A DNA stretch of 11,429 nucleotides, from assembly GCA_025966215.1 (NCBI GenBank), contig JAOPVM010000172.1:1-11429 (forward strand). The letters run 5' to 3'. Numbering within the stretch: the stretch's first letter is position 1; every line of letters begins with the position of its first letter. The position numbers were made by a program, and so were the translations under genes. The stretch is from Klenkia sp. GTDB lineage: Bacteria; Actinomycetota; Actinomycetes; Mycobacteriales; Geodermatophilaceae. The notes below the pieces were generated by a model. It did no database searches. It saw only the letters and a list, made by a program, of their open reading frames with translations, and was not told the origin of the DNA. Below are positions 6,442 to 11,429 of the stretch, piece after piece.

Positions 6442-7126
6442 GCTCGAGTCGGGCTACAAGCGCAGTGCCGTGCTGCAGGGTCTGGACCTCGACCTGGCCG
6501 AGGGGTCCGTGCTCGGGTTGCTCGGCCGCAACGGCGTGGGCAAGTCCACCCTGGTGAACACCCTGATGGGGCTCGTGCGGCCCTCCGCCGGCCAGGTGCG
6601 GGTGGACGGCGTGGACCTCGCCGGGCGTCGTCCCGACGTGGTGGCCCGGGCCGGGGTGGCGTTGGTGCCCCAGGGACGACGGGTGTGGGCGCCGCTGACG
6701 GTCACCGAGACCCTGGACCTGGCTGCCCGACGCGGGCGGGGCAAGGGTCCCTGGACGACGGTGCGGGTGCTGGACCTGCTCCCGCGGCTGGGGGAGCGGT
6801 TGCGGCACGAGGCCGGCCAGCTCTCCGGGGGAGAGCAACAGATGCTGGCGATCGCGCGGGCGCTGCTGACCAATCCCCGGTTGGTGTTGATGGACGAGCC
6901 GTCCGACGGCCTGGCCCCGGCCGTGGTCGACCTGATCGGCCGCGCCCTCACCGGGATGAAGGCCGAGGGGGTGACCCTGCTGGTGGTCGAGCAGGACCTG
7001 CACCTGGCCTTCGCGGTCGCCGACGAGATCGCCGTGATGGACAAGGGCCGCGTCGTGCACCGCTCGCCGACGGCCGAGTTCCGTTCCGACAGCTCCGTGG
7101 CGCACGCCCTGCTGGGCGTCGCCTGA
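6425..7126 (+). CDS. livF: HAAT-family ABC transporter ATP-binding protein, LivF type
   Basis: A 233-residue cytoplasmic ATPase. The GTG at 6425 is preferred over the GTG at 6416 because AGGAGG occupies 6411-6416 and would be consumed by the earlier start; it then has an 8-base spacing. Walker A is GRNGVGKST (34-42), the Q-loop is VPQGR (81-85), the signature LSGGE (133-137), and Walker B MDEP (156-159) is followed by SDGLAP. The switch position is glutamine (VEQD, Q190) rather than histidine, which is normal for LivF. The motif VPQGRRVWAPLTVTETL (81-97) is strongly LivF-like. It overlaps livG by 17 bases and is probably translationally coupled. A 43-base gap separates it from the next plus-strand gene. 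Confidence 0.93.
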   Translation: MLEVRELESGYKRSAVLQGLDLDLAEGSVLGLLGRNGVGKSTLVNTLMGLVRPSAGQVRVDGVDLAGRRPDVVARAGVALVPQGRRVWAPLTVTETLDLAARRGRGKGPWTTVRVLDLLPRLGERLRHEAGQLSGGEQQMLAIARALLTNPRLVLMDEPSDGLAPAVVDLIGRALTGMKAEGVTLLVVEQDLHLAFAVADEIAVMDKGRVVHRSPTAEFRSDSSVAHALLGVA

Positions 7127-7169
7127 CCGGTCCGAGGGACCACACCCCACCGATGACGAGGAGAGCCCG

Positions 7170-7736
7170 ATGGCTCGACAGGGCAGGCCGGCACGAGACC
7201 TCACCGAGGAGGAGTTGGAGCGGCAGGGGATCCAGGCCCACGCGACCCGGCACTGGGTGTTCCTGCACGGCACGAGGGAGCAGTTCCGCACGCACACCGA
7301 GCGGATGCTGGAGCTGGAGGAGGAGTACCTGCACCGACACCCGCAACGCACCTGGCAGGGCTCCACCGACGCCCCGGCCAGCGAGTCCCGCGACGAGCGG
7401 ATCAAGGACCTGGTCACCACGTTCTCGGTGGCCGTCGCCGCGCTGCTCGACGAGGAACCCGACCGTGCCCCCCAGGCCGCGCCCGAACCCCCGGACGAGG
7501 CGATCGCGGCCCTCCTGCAGGTCTTCGCCGACGCCCCCGGTGGTCAGCTGCACCGGCTCGAGGCCCATCAGCACGCCCGCCGGCTCGCTCCGGACAGCTA
7601 CCTGGTCGCCGGGCTCTACCGGCAGGACCCACCGCTGTTGCGAGCCGAGCGCGAGACGCGGTCCCTCACCCCTGCCGGGCGGGCGTGGCTGAGCCGCTAC
7701 CGGCGCAGCAGCCGGCCGCCGCCCGTCGAGGCGTAG
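7170..7736 (+). CDS. Uncharacterised 188-residue protein, possible helical N-terminal domain plus C-terminal winged helix
   Basis: I do not recognise this protein with certainty. The ATG at 7170 follows a good GAGGAG site at a 6-base spacing, and codon use looks like that of its neighbours. Residues 11-64 are charged and helical, with a pattern TRHxxFLHGTxxQFRxHTxRMLELExEYLxRHPxR. From memory this resembles a small actinobacterial domain of unknown function (DUF6158-like). An Asp/Pro-rich linker (about 93-110) follows. Residues 110-177 could form a winged helix: helical stretches, then LLRAERETRSLTPAGRAWL, where SLTPAGR looks like the wing and following helix seen in MarR/PadR-type proteins. 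There is no signal peptide or membrane segment. It lies 43 bases after livF on the same strand, so it is probably cotranscribed and may regulate or tune the transporter. A DNA-binding role is inference. Confidence 0.75.
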   Translation: MARQGRPARDLTEEELERQGIQAHATRHWVFLHGTREQFRTHTERMLELEEEYLHRHPQRTWQGSTDAPASESRDERIKDLVTTFSVAVAALLDEEPDRAPQAAPEPPDEAIAALLQVFADAPGGQLHRLEAHQHARRLAPDSYLVAGLYRQDPPLLRAERETRSLTPAGRAWLSRYRRSSRPPPVEA

Positions 7737-7803
7737 CCGCCGTGCCCGGGGGCGGGAGGGACCGGGTGCGCCGGTGCGGCCCCAGCCTCGGTCTCAGCAC
7801 GTG

Positions 7804-7816
7804 CCTGGCACCCAGG
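7804..7816. terminator. Weak hairpin in the convergent intergenic region
   Basis: CCTGG-CAC-CCAGG forms a 5-base-pair stem with a 3-base loop and no T-run on either strand. It lies between the stop of the 188-residue protein gene and the stop of the convergent PaaX-family gene, where a bidirectional terminator is expected. The rest of 7737-7911 shows no open frame worth calling; it contains one isolated TGACAC at 7876-7881. Confidence 0.2.
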
Positions 7817-7911
7817 TCGATGCCGGCCCCCTCGTGGCCGCACGCACGACCAGGTCACGACAGGACGTCCACAGGTGACACGGGAAGTGGCCCGGTCCCC
7901 CGCGCTGGGCG

Positions 7912-8712
7912 TCAGGACGCGCCGGTCACCTCGTCGATGTAGGCCTCGGCGGGCGCGCGGAGCAGGCTGTGCGCCTCGAGGAAGACGTCGTGGGCCCGGC
8001 GGCCGGGCCACTGCTCGGGCAACAGCTCCGGAGGCAGGTCGGGGTCCCGGAAGGGGAACGTGCGGTAGTCCCGCACCAGCTGCAGGCGTTCGACCAGTGC
8101 CTGGGCTCCGGTGACGGCCCCGGCCCGGTAGGCAGGCAGCCTGGCGTCGTAGGTCGCCAGGAGCTCGCGGTAGTCACGCTCGAGGCCGACGAGGTCCCAC
8201 GCCCGGGTCGCGATGTCACGGTCGGCGGTGAGCCCGGCCGAGGCCGAGCGGAAGGTGTCGATCCGGGCGCCGGGGGAGTCGTCCAGAGAGGCGACCACCT
8301 CGTCGACGCGGTCGTGCGGGCTGATCCACACCGATGTCGACAACGGGCCGAACCCGAACCACGCCAGCCGCCGCCGCAGCTGTTCGCGCAGGGCGCGCTC
8401 GGCTTCCGGCACGGTGTAGATCACCATGCTCCAGGTGCCGCTCCACGGCCCGCGGGCCCGATCGAAGATGCGGTCCCGCCCCTCGTCGAGCAGAGCCCAC
8501 GACTGGTCGGTCAGGGAGTAGACGGTGCCCCGGCCGTCCCGTCGACTGGAGAGCCACCCCTCCTTGCGCAGCCGCGCCAGCGCGACCCGGGCGGTCGTCT
8601 CCGGGATGCCGAAGGGCGCCATGAGGGCCACCAGGTGACGCAGCTGGGCCTCTCCGCCGCGGTAGCGGAGGTGGTCGCCGAAGACGTCGAACACCAGTGA
8701 CCGTGGCTTCAT
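7912..8712 (-). CDS. PaaX-family transcriptional regulator
   Basis: A 266-residue protein. The ATG at 8712 has GGAGGAGGG a few bases upstream and gives the standard N-terminus; the frame is open further upstream but that extension has no family resemblance. The N-terminal winged helix spans about 3-70, with the recognition region IPETTARVALARLRKEGWL (36-54) and wing RRDGRGTVYSLT. The middle part (about 90-165), with TWSMVIYTVPEAERALREQL, matches the Cas2-like ferredoxin domain of PaaX. The C-terminal domain contains VRDYRTFPFRDPDLPPELLP (213-232) followed by WPGRRAHDVF, a PaaX C-terminal signature. PaaX proteins repress aromatic catabolic genes and are released by an aryl-CoA ligand (phenylacetyl-CoA in the type member). 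Adjacency to an aromatic-CoA hydroxylase locus suggests an aryl-CoA effector here. A GACAC/GTGTC dyad 60 bases upstream suggests autoregulation. Confidence 0.93.
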   Translation of the reverse strand: MKPRSLVFDVFGDHLRYRGGEAQLRHLVALMAPFGIPETTARVALARLRKEGWLSSRRDGRGTVYSLTDQSWALLDEGRDRIFDRARGPWSGTWSMVIYTVPEAERALREQLRRRLAWFGFGPLSTSVWISPHDRVDEVVASLDDSPGARIDTFRSASAGLTADRDIATRAWDLVGLERDYRELLATYDARLPAYRAGAVTGAQALVERLQLVRDYRTFPFRDPDLPPELLPEQWPGRRAHDVFLEAHSLLRAPAEAYIDEVTGAS

Positions 8713-8771
8713 CCCAGGCCCTCCTCCGCGCAGCGCCGATGCCTCACTCTCCCGGCGGCCGACGAGACTCT

Positions 8772-8793
8772 GACACAGTGCGTGCAGGGTGTC
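8772..8793. promoter_or_regulatory. Operator-like dyad upstream of the PaaX-family gene
   Basis: A 22-base imperfect palindrome runs GACAC at 8772-8776, an inner TGC/GCA pair, and GTGTC at 8789-8793; 8 of 11 opposed positions pair. It lies 60-81 bases upstream of the regulator start codon. The left part (TGACACA at 8771) also matches the -35 side of the plus-strand promoters at 1519 and 2399, and CATCC follows at 8794-8798. Confidence 0.45.
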
Positions 8794-8838
8794 CATCCGG
8801 TGGCCGCGGACACAGGCGGTGACGACGGAGCCTCCATC

Positions 8839-8931
8839 ATGACGCAGTCCATCCCCGAGATCGGCCACCTCGTCGCTGGTCGCACCACGGCTTCCGACCT
8901 CAGGGAGCTCCAGGACCCCGCGAGCTCGACG
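8839..8931 (+). pseudogene. Possible remnant of an aldehyde dehydrogenase N-terminus
   Basis: An ATG at 8839 with GGAG about ten bases upstream opens a short segment, IPEIGHLVAGR followed eight residues later by LQDPAS. This matches the I-x-H-x-x-x-G-[RK] ... DPA[ST] pattern that starts methylmalonate-semialdehyde-type aldehyde dehydrogenases. After about 31 codons all resemblance stops in every plus-strand frame. The match is short and could be coincidence. Confidence 0.18.
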
Positions 8932-9061
8932 GCGTCGCCCGCGAGCGGTCGACACCCCACCCCGGTCGAGCACGAGGTCACCGGTCCGATGGTGGAGCTG
9001 CCCGCGTGGATGCCGACCGATCGCTGCCGCACCGCATCCCGCACGGCGCTGGACCCGACTG

Positions 9062-9093
9062 GCAGGGGCGCCCCCGGGAGGAGGCGCCCCTGC
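9062..9093 (-). terminator. Strong hairpin downstream of the LLM/SDR gene pair
   Basis: Perfect 11-base arms, GCAGGGGCGCC (9062-9072) and GGCGCCCCTGC (9083-9093), enclose a 10-base loop. The hairpin begins 32 bases after the SDR stop codon on the minus strand. There is no T-run, as is common for actinobacterial hairpin terminators, so it may act as terminator or 3'-end stabiliser. Confidence 0.65.
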
Positions 9094-9124
9094 AGTCGGT
9101 GGTCCTCAGCTCAGCGGTGGCCCG

Positions 9125-9952
9125 TCACAGCGACGCCCCGGCATCCACCACCAGCGTGGTGCCCGTGACGTACCGCCCGCTGTCGGCGACCAGGTACAGG
9201 ACCGCCTCGGTGACGTCGTCGGACTCGATCGCTGCGACCGGGAGCGCGTTGAGCGTCACGCCCGCCTCCTCGAAGTCCTCCCGTGTCGGCTTCTCCAGGT
9301 CGGGCCGGAAGAGCTGGTAGAAGGCGTCGTTGAGGATCATGTCGGTCGCGACCGTGGTCGGGTGCACGCTGTTCACCCGGATCCGGTCGGCCGCCAGTTC
9401 CTTGGCCGCGACCTTCATAAGCCCCACCAGGCCGGCCTTGGCGGCCGAGTAGTGGGCCATGTTCTCGTTCGCGGTCAGCGCCGCCAGCGAGCTGGTGATC
9501 ACGATCGAGCCCCCCCGCCCGCCGGCCACGACGTGCGGTGCCGCTGCCCGGATGGTCCGCCAGGCACCGGAGAGGTTGACCTCGATCATGGTCGACCAGG
9601 TGTCGTCCTCCATCTCGAGCAACCGGCTCGAGCTGAAGATGCCGGCGTTGACCAGCACGATGTCCAGCCGCCCCAACTCGGCCACCCCGGCATCCACCGC
9701 CGAGCGCAGTGCGGCCAGGTCCCGGATGTCGGCGGTCGTGGCGATGATCCGCCGGTCGAGCGCCTCCACCTGCCTCACCGTCTCGGCCAGGTCGGCCTCG
9801 GTAGCGGTGTCGTAGGCAACGGTGTCCACCGGCGCGCAGACGTCCACGGCGATGATGTCGGCGCCCTCCCGGGCCAGGCGCACGGCGTGGTTGCGCCCCT
9901 GGCCGCGAGCCGCACCGGTGATGAAGGCGACCTTCCCCTCGAGGAGTCCCAT
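9125..9952 (-). CDS. Mycofactocin-coupled-type SDR family oxidoreductase (carveol dehydrogenase-like)
   Basis: A 275-residue cytoplasmic dehydrogenase. The ATG at 9952 lies 5 bases after the stop of the upstream LLM gene, so the two are cotranscribed and probably coupled; the ribosome site is weak (AAGG). The NAD fold begins KVAFITGAARGQGRNHAVRLA (7-27) with TGAARGQG at 12-19 and D37 at the end of the second strand, indicating NAD rather than NADP. The inserted segment after it (APVDTVAYDTATEADLAETV, 40-59) and PHVVAGGRGGSIVITSS are typical of the SDR subfamily associated with mycofactocin, in which NAD is held tightly and reoxidised through that cofactor (known for the family). Catalytic residues are N126, S155, Y168 and K172. 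It likely oxidises a secondary alcohol to a ketone; carveol or another terpenoid or alicyclic alcohol is a plausible substrate. No mycofactocin gene is in the window. Confidence 0.92.
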   Translation of the reverse strand: MGLLEGKVAFITGAARGQGRNHAVRLAREGADIIAVDVCAPVDTVAYDTATEADLAETVRQVEALDRRIIATTADIRDLAALRSAVDAGVAELGRLDIVLVNAGIFSSSRLLEMEDDTWSTMIEVNLSGAWRTIRAAAPHVVAGGRGGSIVITSSLAALTANENMAHYSAAKAGLVGLMKVAAKELAADRIRVNSVHPTTVATDMILNDAFYQLFRPDLEKPTREDFEEAGVTLNALPVAAIESDDVTEAVLYLVADSGRYVTGTTLVVDAGASL

Positions 9953-9957
9953 GCCGG

Positions 9958-11136
9958 TCAGGCCTTGCCGGCGCGTTCGGCGGCGTACTTCTCGGTCATC
10001 GCGTCGACGGCCGCCTGGCTCTTGGTCACCAGGCCCTCGCGGCTACGGCTGGCCCGCTCCTTGGCTGCGCGCAGCGACGCCGCCTGGCCCTGGAACTCGG
10101 GCATGACCAGCCGGGCCAGCATCTGGTGCGAGCGCAGGGTCGCGTCCGGGTCGGCGAACTCGTGGTGCAGCAGCATGCAGGTGCCGAAGCCGCCGGACTG
10201 GTCCTGCCACTTCGTCATCAGGTCGACCAGCATGTCCGGGGTCCCGATGACGCCCAGGCCGTTGTCGTTGACGAAGTCGATCATCTCGTCGACGTTCTCG
10301 CCCTGGACGGCGAACTGCGGGAACGCGGCCACGTGCTGGAAGTACCGGAAGAAGTCCGCGATGCCGAAGGCGACGTCCTTGCGGGCCTGTTCCTCGGTCT
10401 CGGCCAGGTGCACGATCGTCATCACCCGCCAGTCGGCGCGGTCGGCCACCTGACCGTGCTCCTCGGCCTGCTCCTCGACGACGTTCCAGTGCTGGGCGAA
10501 GGTGTCGATCCCCTCGCCGGCGGCGGCGCCGATGGTCAGCAGGCCGATGCCGTGCTTGCCGGCCAGCTTGGCGCCGGTCGGGGAGACGACTCCGGGGACG
10601 GCCATCTCGATGCGGGGCTTGGTGTAGGGCCGCAGCTGCAGGACGGCGTCCTTCAGGGTGAACCAGTCGGTCTCCATCGTCAGCGGCTCGTCGCTGCTGA
10701 GCAGGTGCAGGACCGCCTGCAGGCCCTCCTCCAGGCGCGGTCGGAGCACGGCGGGCTCGATGCCGATCATCGCGGAGTCGGTCGGCAGCGAACCGGGGCC
10801 GACCCCGAGCATGAACCGGCCCCGGGTGAGGTGGTCCAGCAGCATCGCGCGGTCGGCCACCCAGAGCGGGTGGTGGTAGGGCAACGAGACGACGCCGGTG
10901 CCCAGCTTGATGTGCTTGGTGCGCTCGGCGGCAGCAGCGATGAAGACCTCGGGGGCGGCGACCAGTTCGGAGCCGGCGGAGTGGTGCTCACCGATCCAGA
11001 CCTCGTCGTAGCCGAGCTGGTCCAGCCGCTGGATGAGCTCCAGGTCGCGCTGGAGTGCCAGGGTCGGGTTCTGCACGGAGTTGTGCATCGGCGCCATGAA
11101 CATCCCGAACTTCATGTGGCCTGCTGCGGTGTTCAT
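9958..11136 (-). CDS. LLM-class flavin-dependent oxidoreductase (limonene 1,2-monooxygenase LimB-like)
   Basis: A 392-residue protein. The ATG at 11136 is chosen for its AAGGGA site at a 7-base spacing; an internal ATG seven codons later has none, and the open frame upstream is not family-like. The bacterial luciferase fold is evident: KFGMFMAPMHNSVQNPTLAL (9-28), the conserved DEVWIGEHH (44-52), HIKLGTGVVSLPYHHPLWVA (75-94) and GRFMLGVGPGSLPTD (106-120). These long-range features resemble LimB of limonene degradation and related alkane- or terpene-oxidising LLM proteins, which use reduced flavin supplied by a separate reductase. The C-terminus (about 355-392) is a charged helix with many Ala, Arg and Lys. 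It is first in a two-gene operon with the SDR, suggesting oxygenation followed by alcohol oxidation. Family is secure; limonene as substrate is a guess. Confidence 0.93.
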   Translation of the reverse strand: MNTAAGHMKFGMFMAPMHNSVQNPTLALQRDLELIQRLDQLGYDEVWIGEHHSAGSELVAAPEVFIAAAAERTKHIKLGTGVVSLPYHHPLWVADRAMLLDHLTRGRFMLGVGPGSLPTDSAMIGIEPAVLRPRLEEGLQAVLHLLSSDEPLTMETDWFTLKDAVLQLRPYTKPRIEMAVPGVVSPTGAKLAGKHGIGLLTIGAAAGEGIDTFAQHWNVVEEQAEEHGQVADRADWRVMTIVHLAETEEQARKDVAFGIADFFRYFQHVAAFPQFAVQGENVDEMIDFVNDNGLGVIGTPDMLVDLMTKWQDQSGGFGTCMLLHHEFADPDATLRSHQMLARLVMPEFQGQAASLRAAKERASRSREGLVTKSQAAVDAMTEKYAAERAGKA

Positions 11137-11233
11137 CAGGTGGTCCCTTCGCTCGACTGCGGTGTCGTTGCCGGGTGACGTGCTGGGTGCGCCGAAGCGC
11201 GGACGACGGTCGTCGACGACCGTCCACCGGGCG

Positions 11234-11262
11234 ACCGTGTCGAGCGTCACGCCGGCTGTCAA
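11234..11262 (-). promoter_or_regulatory. Possible promoter of the LLM/SDR operon
   Basis: On the minus strand TTGACA (11262-11257) is followed after 17 bases by CACGGT (11239-11234). The -35 is perfect but the -10 is poor. It would give a leader of about 90 bases. It lies in the 134-base gap between the ribA stop and the LLM start. Read-through from ribA is an alternative. Confidence 0.25.
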
Positions 11263-11270
11263 GGGGGAGG

Positions 11271-11429
11271 TCAGGTTCCTCCGACAGGTCGCTCCAGTAC
11301 CGGGGCGGCCCGGTGCGTGGTGTCGATCTGGTGGCCCATCCGCTCGCGTTTGGTGCGTAGGTAGCGCACGTTGTGGGTGGTCTCGGGGGTGGGGAGGGCG
11401 ACGCGGCCGGTGATGGTGAGGCCGTAGCC
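11271..11429 (-). CDS. ribA: C-terminal end of GTP cyclohydrolase II (RibA or RibBA)
   Basis: The last 52 residues and a TGA stop are inside the window; the start lies beyond the right edge. The sequence GYGLTITGRVALPTPETT (1-18 of the visible part), followed by HNVRYLRTKRERMGHQI (19-35), is the characteristic C-terminal end of GTP cyclohydrolase II, where NxRYLxTKxxRMGH is strongly conserved. The enzyme opens the imidazole ring of GTP in the first step of riboflavin synthesis; from this fragment a stand-alone RibA and a RibBA fusion cannot be told apart. A few codons (CTA, GTA, AAA) are unusual for this GC-rich DNA, but the stretch is too short to argue transfer. The gene runs in the same direction as the flavin-dependent LLM gene, 134 bases ahead of it. 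Confidence 0.85.
   Translation of the reverse strand, partial: GYGLTITGRVALPTPETTHNVRYLRTKRERMGHQIDTTHRAAPVLERPVGGT

Larger units (their letters stand above)
8713..9124. other. 412-base gap without a convincing gene
   Basis: This gap lies between the start of the PaaX-family gene and the stop of the SDR gene. It contains the dyad at 8772-8793, a possible short gene remnant at 8839-8931 on the plus strand, and the strong hairpin at 9062-9093. Open frames crossing it on either strand have arginine-, proline- and serine-rich compositions typical of out-of-frame GC-rich DNA. Confidence 0.6.

Noticed and set aside
6992..6994. LivF switch histidine replaced by glutamine (VEQD)
   Set aside because: Glutamine at this position is normal for LivF proteins, so it is not a defect.
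6398..7574. Minus-strand open frames opposite livF and the 188-residue protein gene
   Set aside because: They cover strands where the plus-strand genes have motifs, start sites and operon context.
7876..7881. Isolated TGACAC in the convergent intergenic region
   Set aside because: It has no partner GTGTCA at the 24-base spacing and no promoter-like context, so I do not call an operator here.
7969..8700. 243-codon plus-strand open frame opposite the PaaX-family gene
   Set aside because: Antisense to a protein with all three PaaX domains.
9362..11178. Plus-strand open frames of 363 and 350 codons opposite the SDR and LLM genes
   Set aside because: Antisense shadows; the minus-strand products carry complete SDR and luciferase-family motifs.
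1..11429. CRISPR arrays, tRNA or rRNA genes, insertion sequences, attachment sites
   Set aside because: No regularly spaced repeats, no tRNA-like cloverleaf or rRNA sequence, and no transposase or integrase motifs were seen on either strand.

Overview
The window is uniformly very GC-rich. It has GTG starts, tight 1- to 4-base stop/start overlaps and GGAG-type ribosome binding sites, and it encodes a PaaX-family regulator and a mycofactocin-type short-chain dehydrogenase. Together these point to an actinobacterium; no genus can be assigned from the sequence alone. It reads as an accessory catabolic region for small aromatic or terpenoid compounds.

Layout. A partial minus-strand gene at the left edge (1-1356) encodes an FAD monooxygenase of the salicylyl-CoA 5-hydroxylase / 2-aminobenzoyl-CoA monooxygenase family. 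A 249-base divergent intergenic region separates it from a plus-strand alpha/beta hydrolase of the hydroxynitrile lyase / plant methyl-salicylate esterase type (1606-2337). A complete branched-chain-amino-acid-type (HAAT) ABC importer follows on the plus strand: lipoprotein binding protein, LivH, LivM, LivG, LivF (2506-7126). It ends with an unrecognised 188-residue protein (7170-7736) that may combine a small actinobacterial helical domain with a winged helix. Convergent to this is a PaaX-family repressor (7912-8712, minus). A 412-base gap without a convincing gene comes next. It holds an operator-like dyad, a possible gene remnant and a strong hairpin. A minus-strand pair then encodes a luciferase-like flavin monooxygenase (9958-11136) and a carveol-dehydrogenase-like SDR (9125-9952). 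The right edge carries the C-terminus of a GTP cyclohydrolase II (RibA) (11271-11429, minus).

How the genes may work together (inference). The importer would bring in an aromatic acid or ester, the hydrolase would free the acid, and the CoA-ester hydroxylase would activate the ring, under control of the PaaX-family protein. The LLM/SDR pair resembles the limonene monooxygenase / carveol dehydrogenase combination and may form a second oxidation module. RibA could raise flavin supply for these flavoenzymes. No CoA ligase, ring-cleavage dioxygenase, flavin reductase or mycofactocin gene lies in the window.

The most interesting non-coding signal is a perfect inverted pair GTGTCA-N24-TGACAC, present twice with identical spacing in the divergent 1357-1605 region. 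Related TGACAC/GTGTC dyads lie upstream of the transporter operon and of the PaaX-family gene. By eye, every TGACAC/GTGTCA in the window is intergenic.
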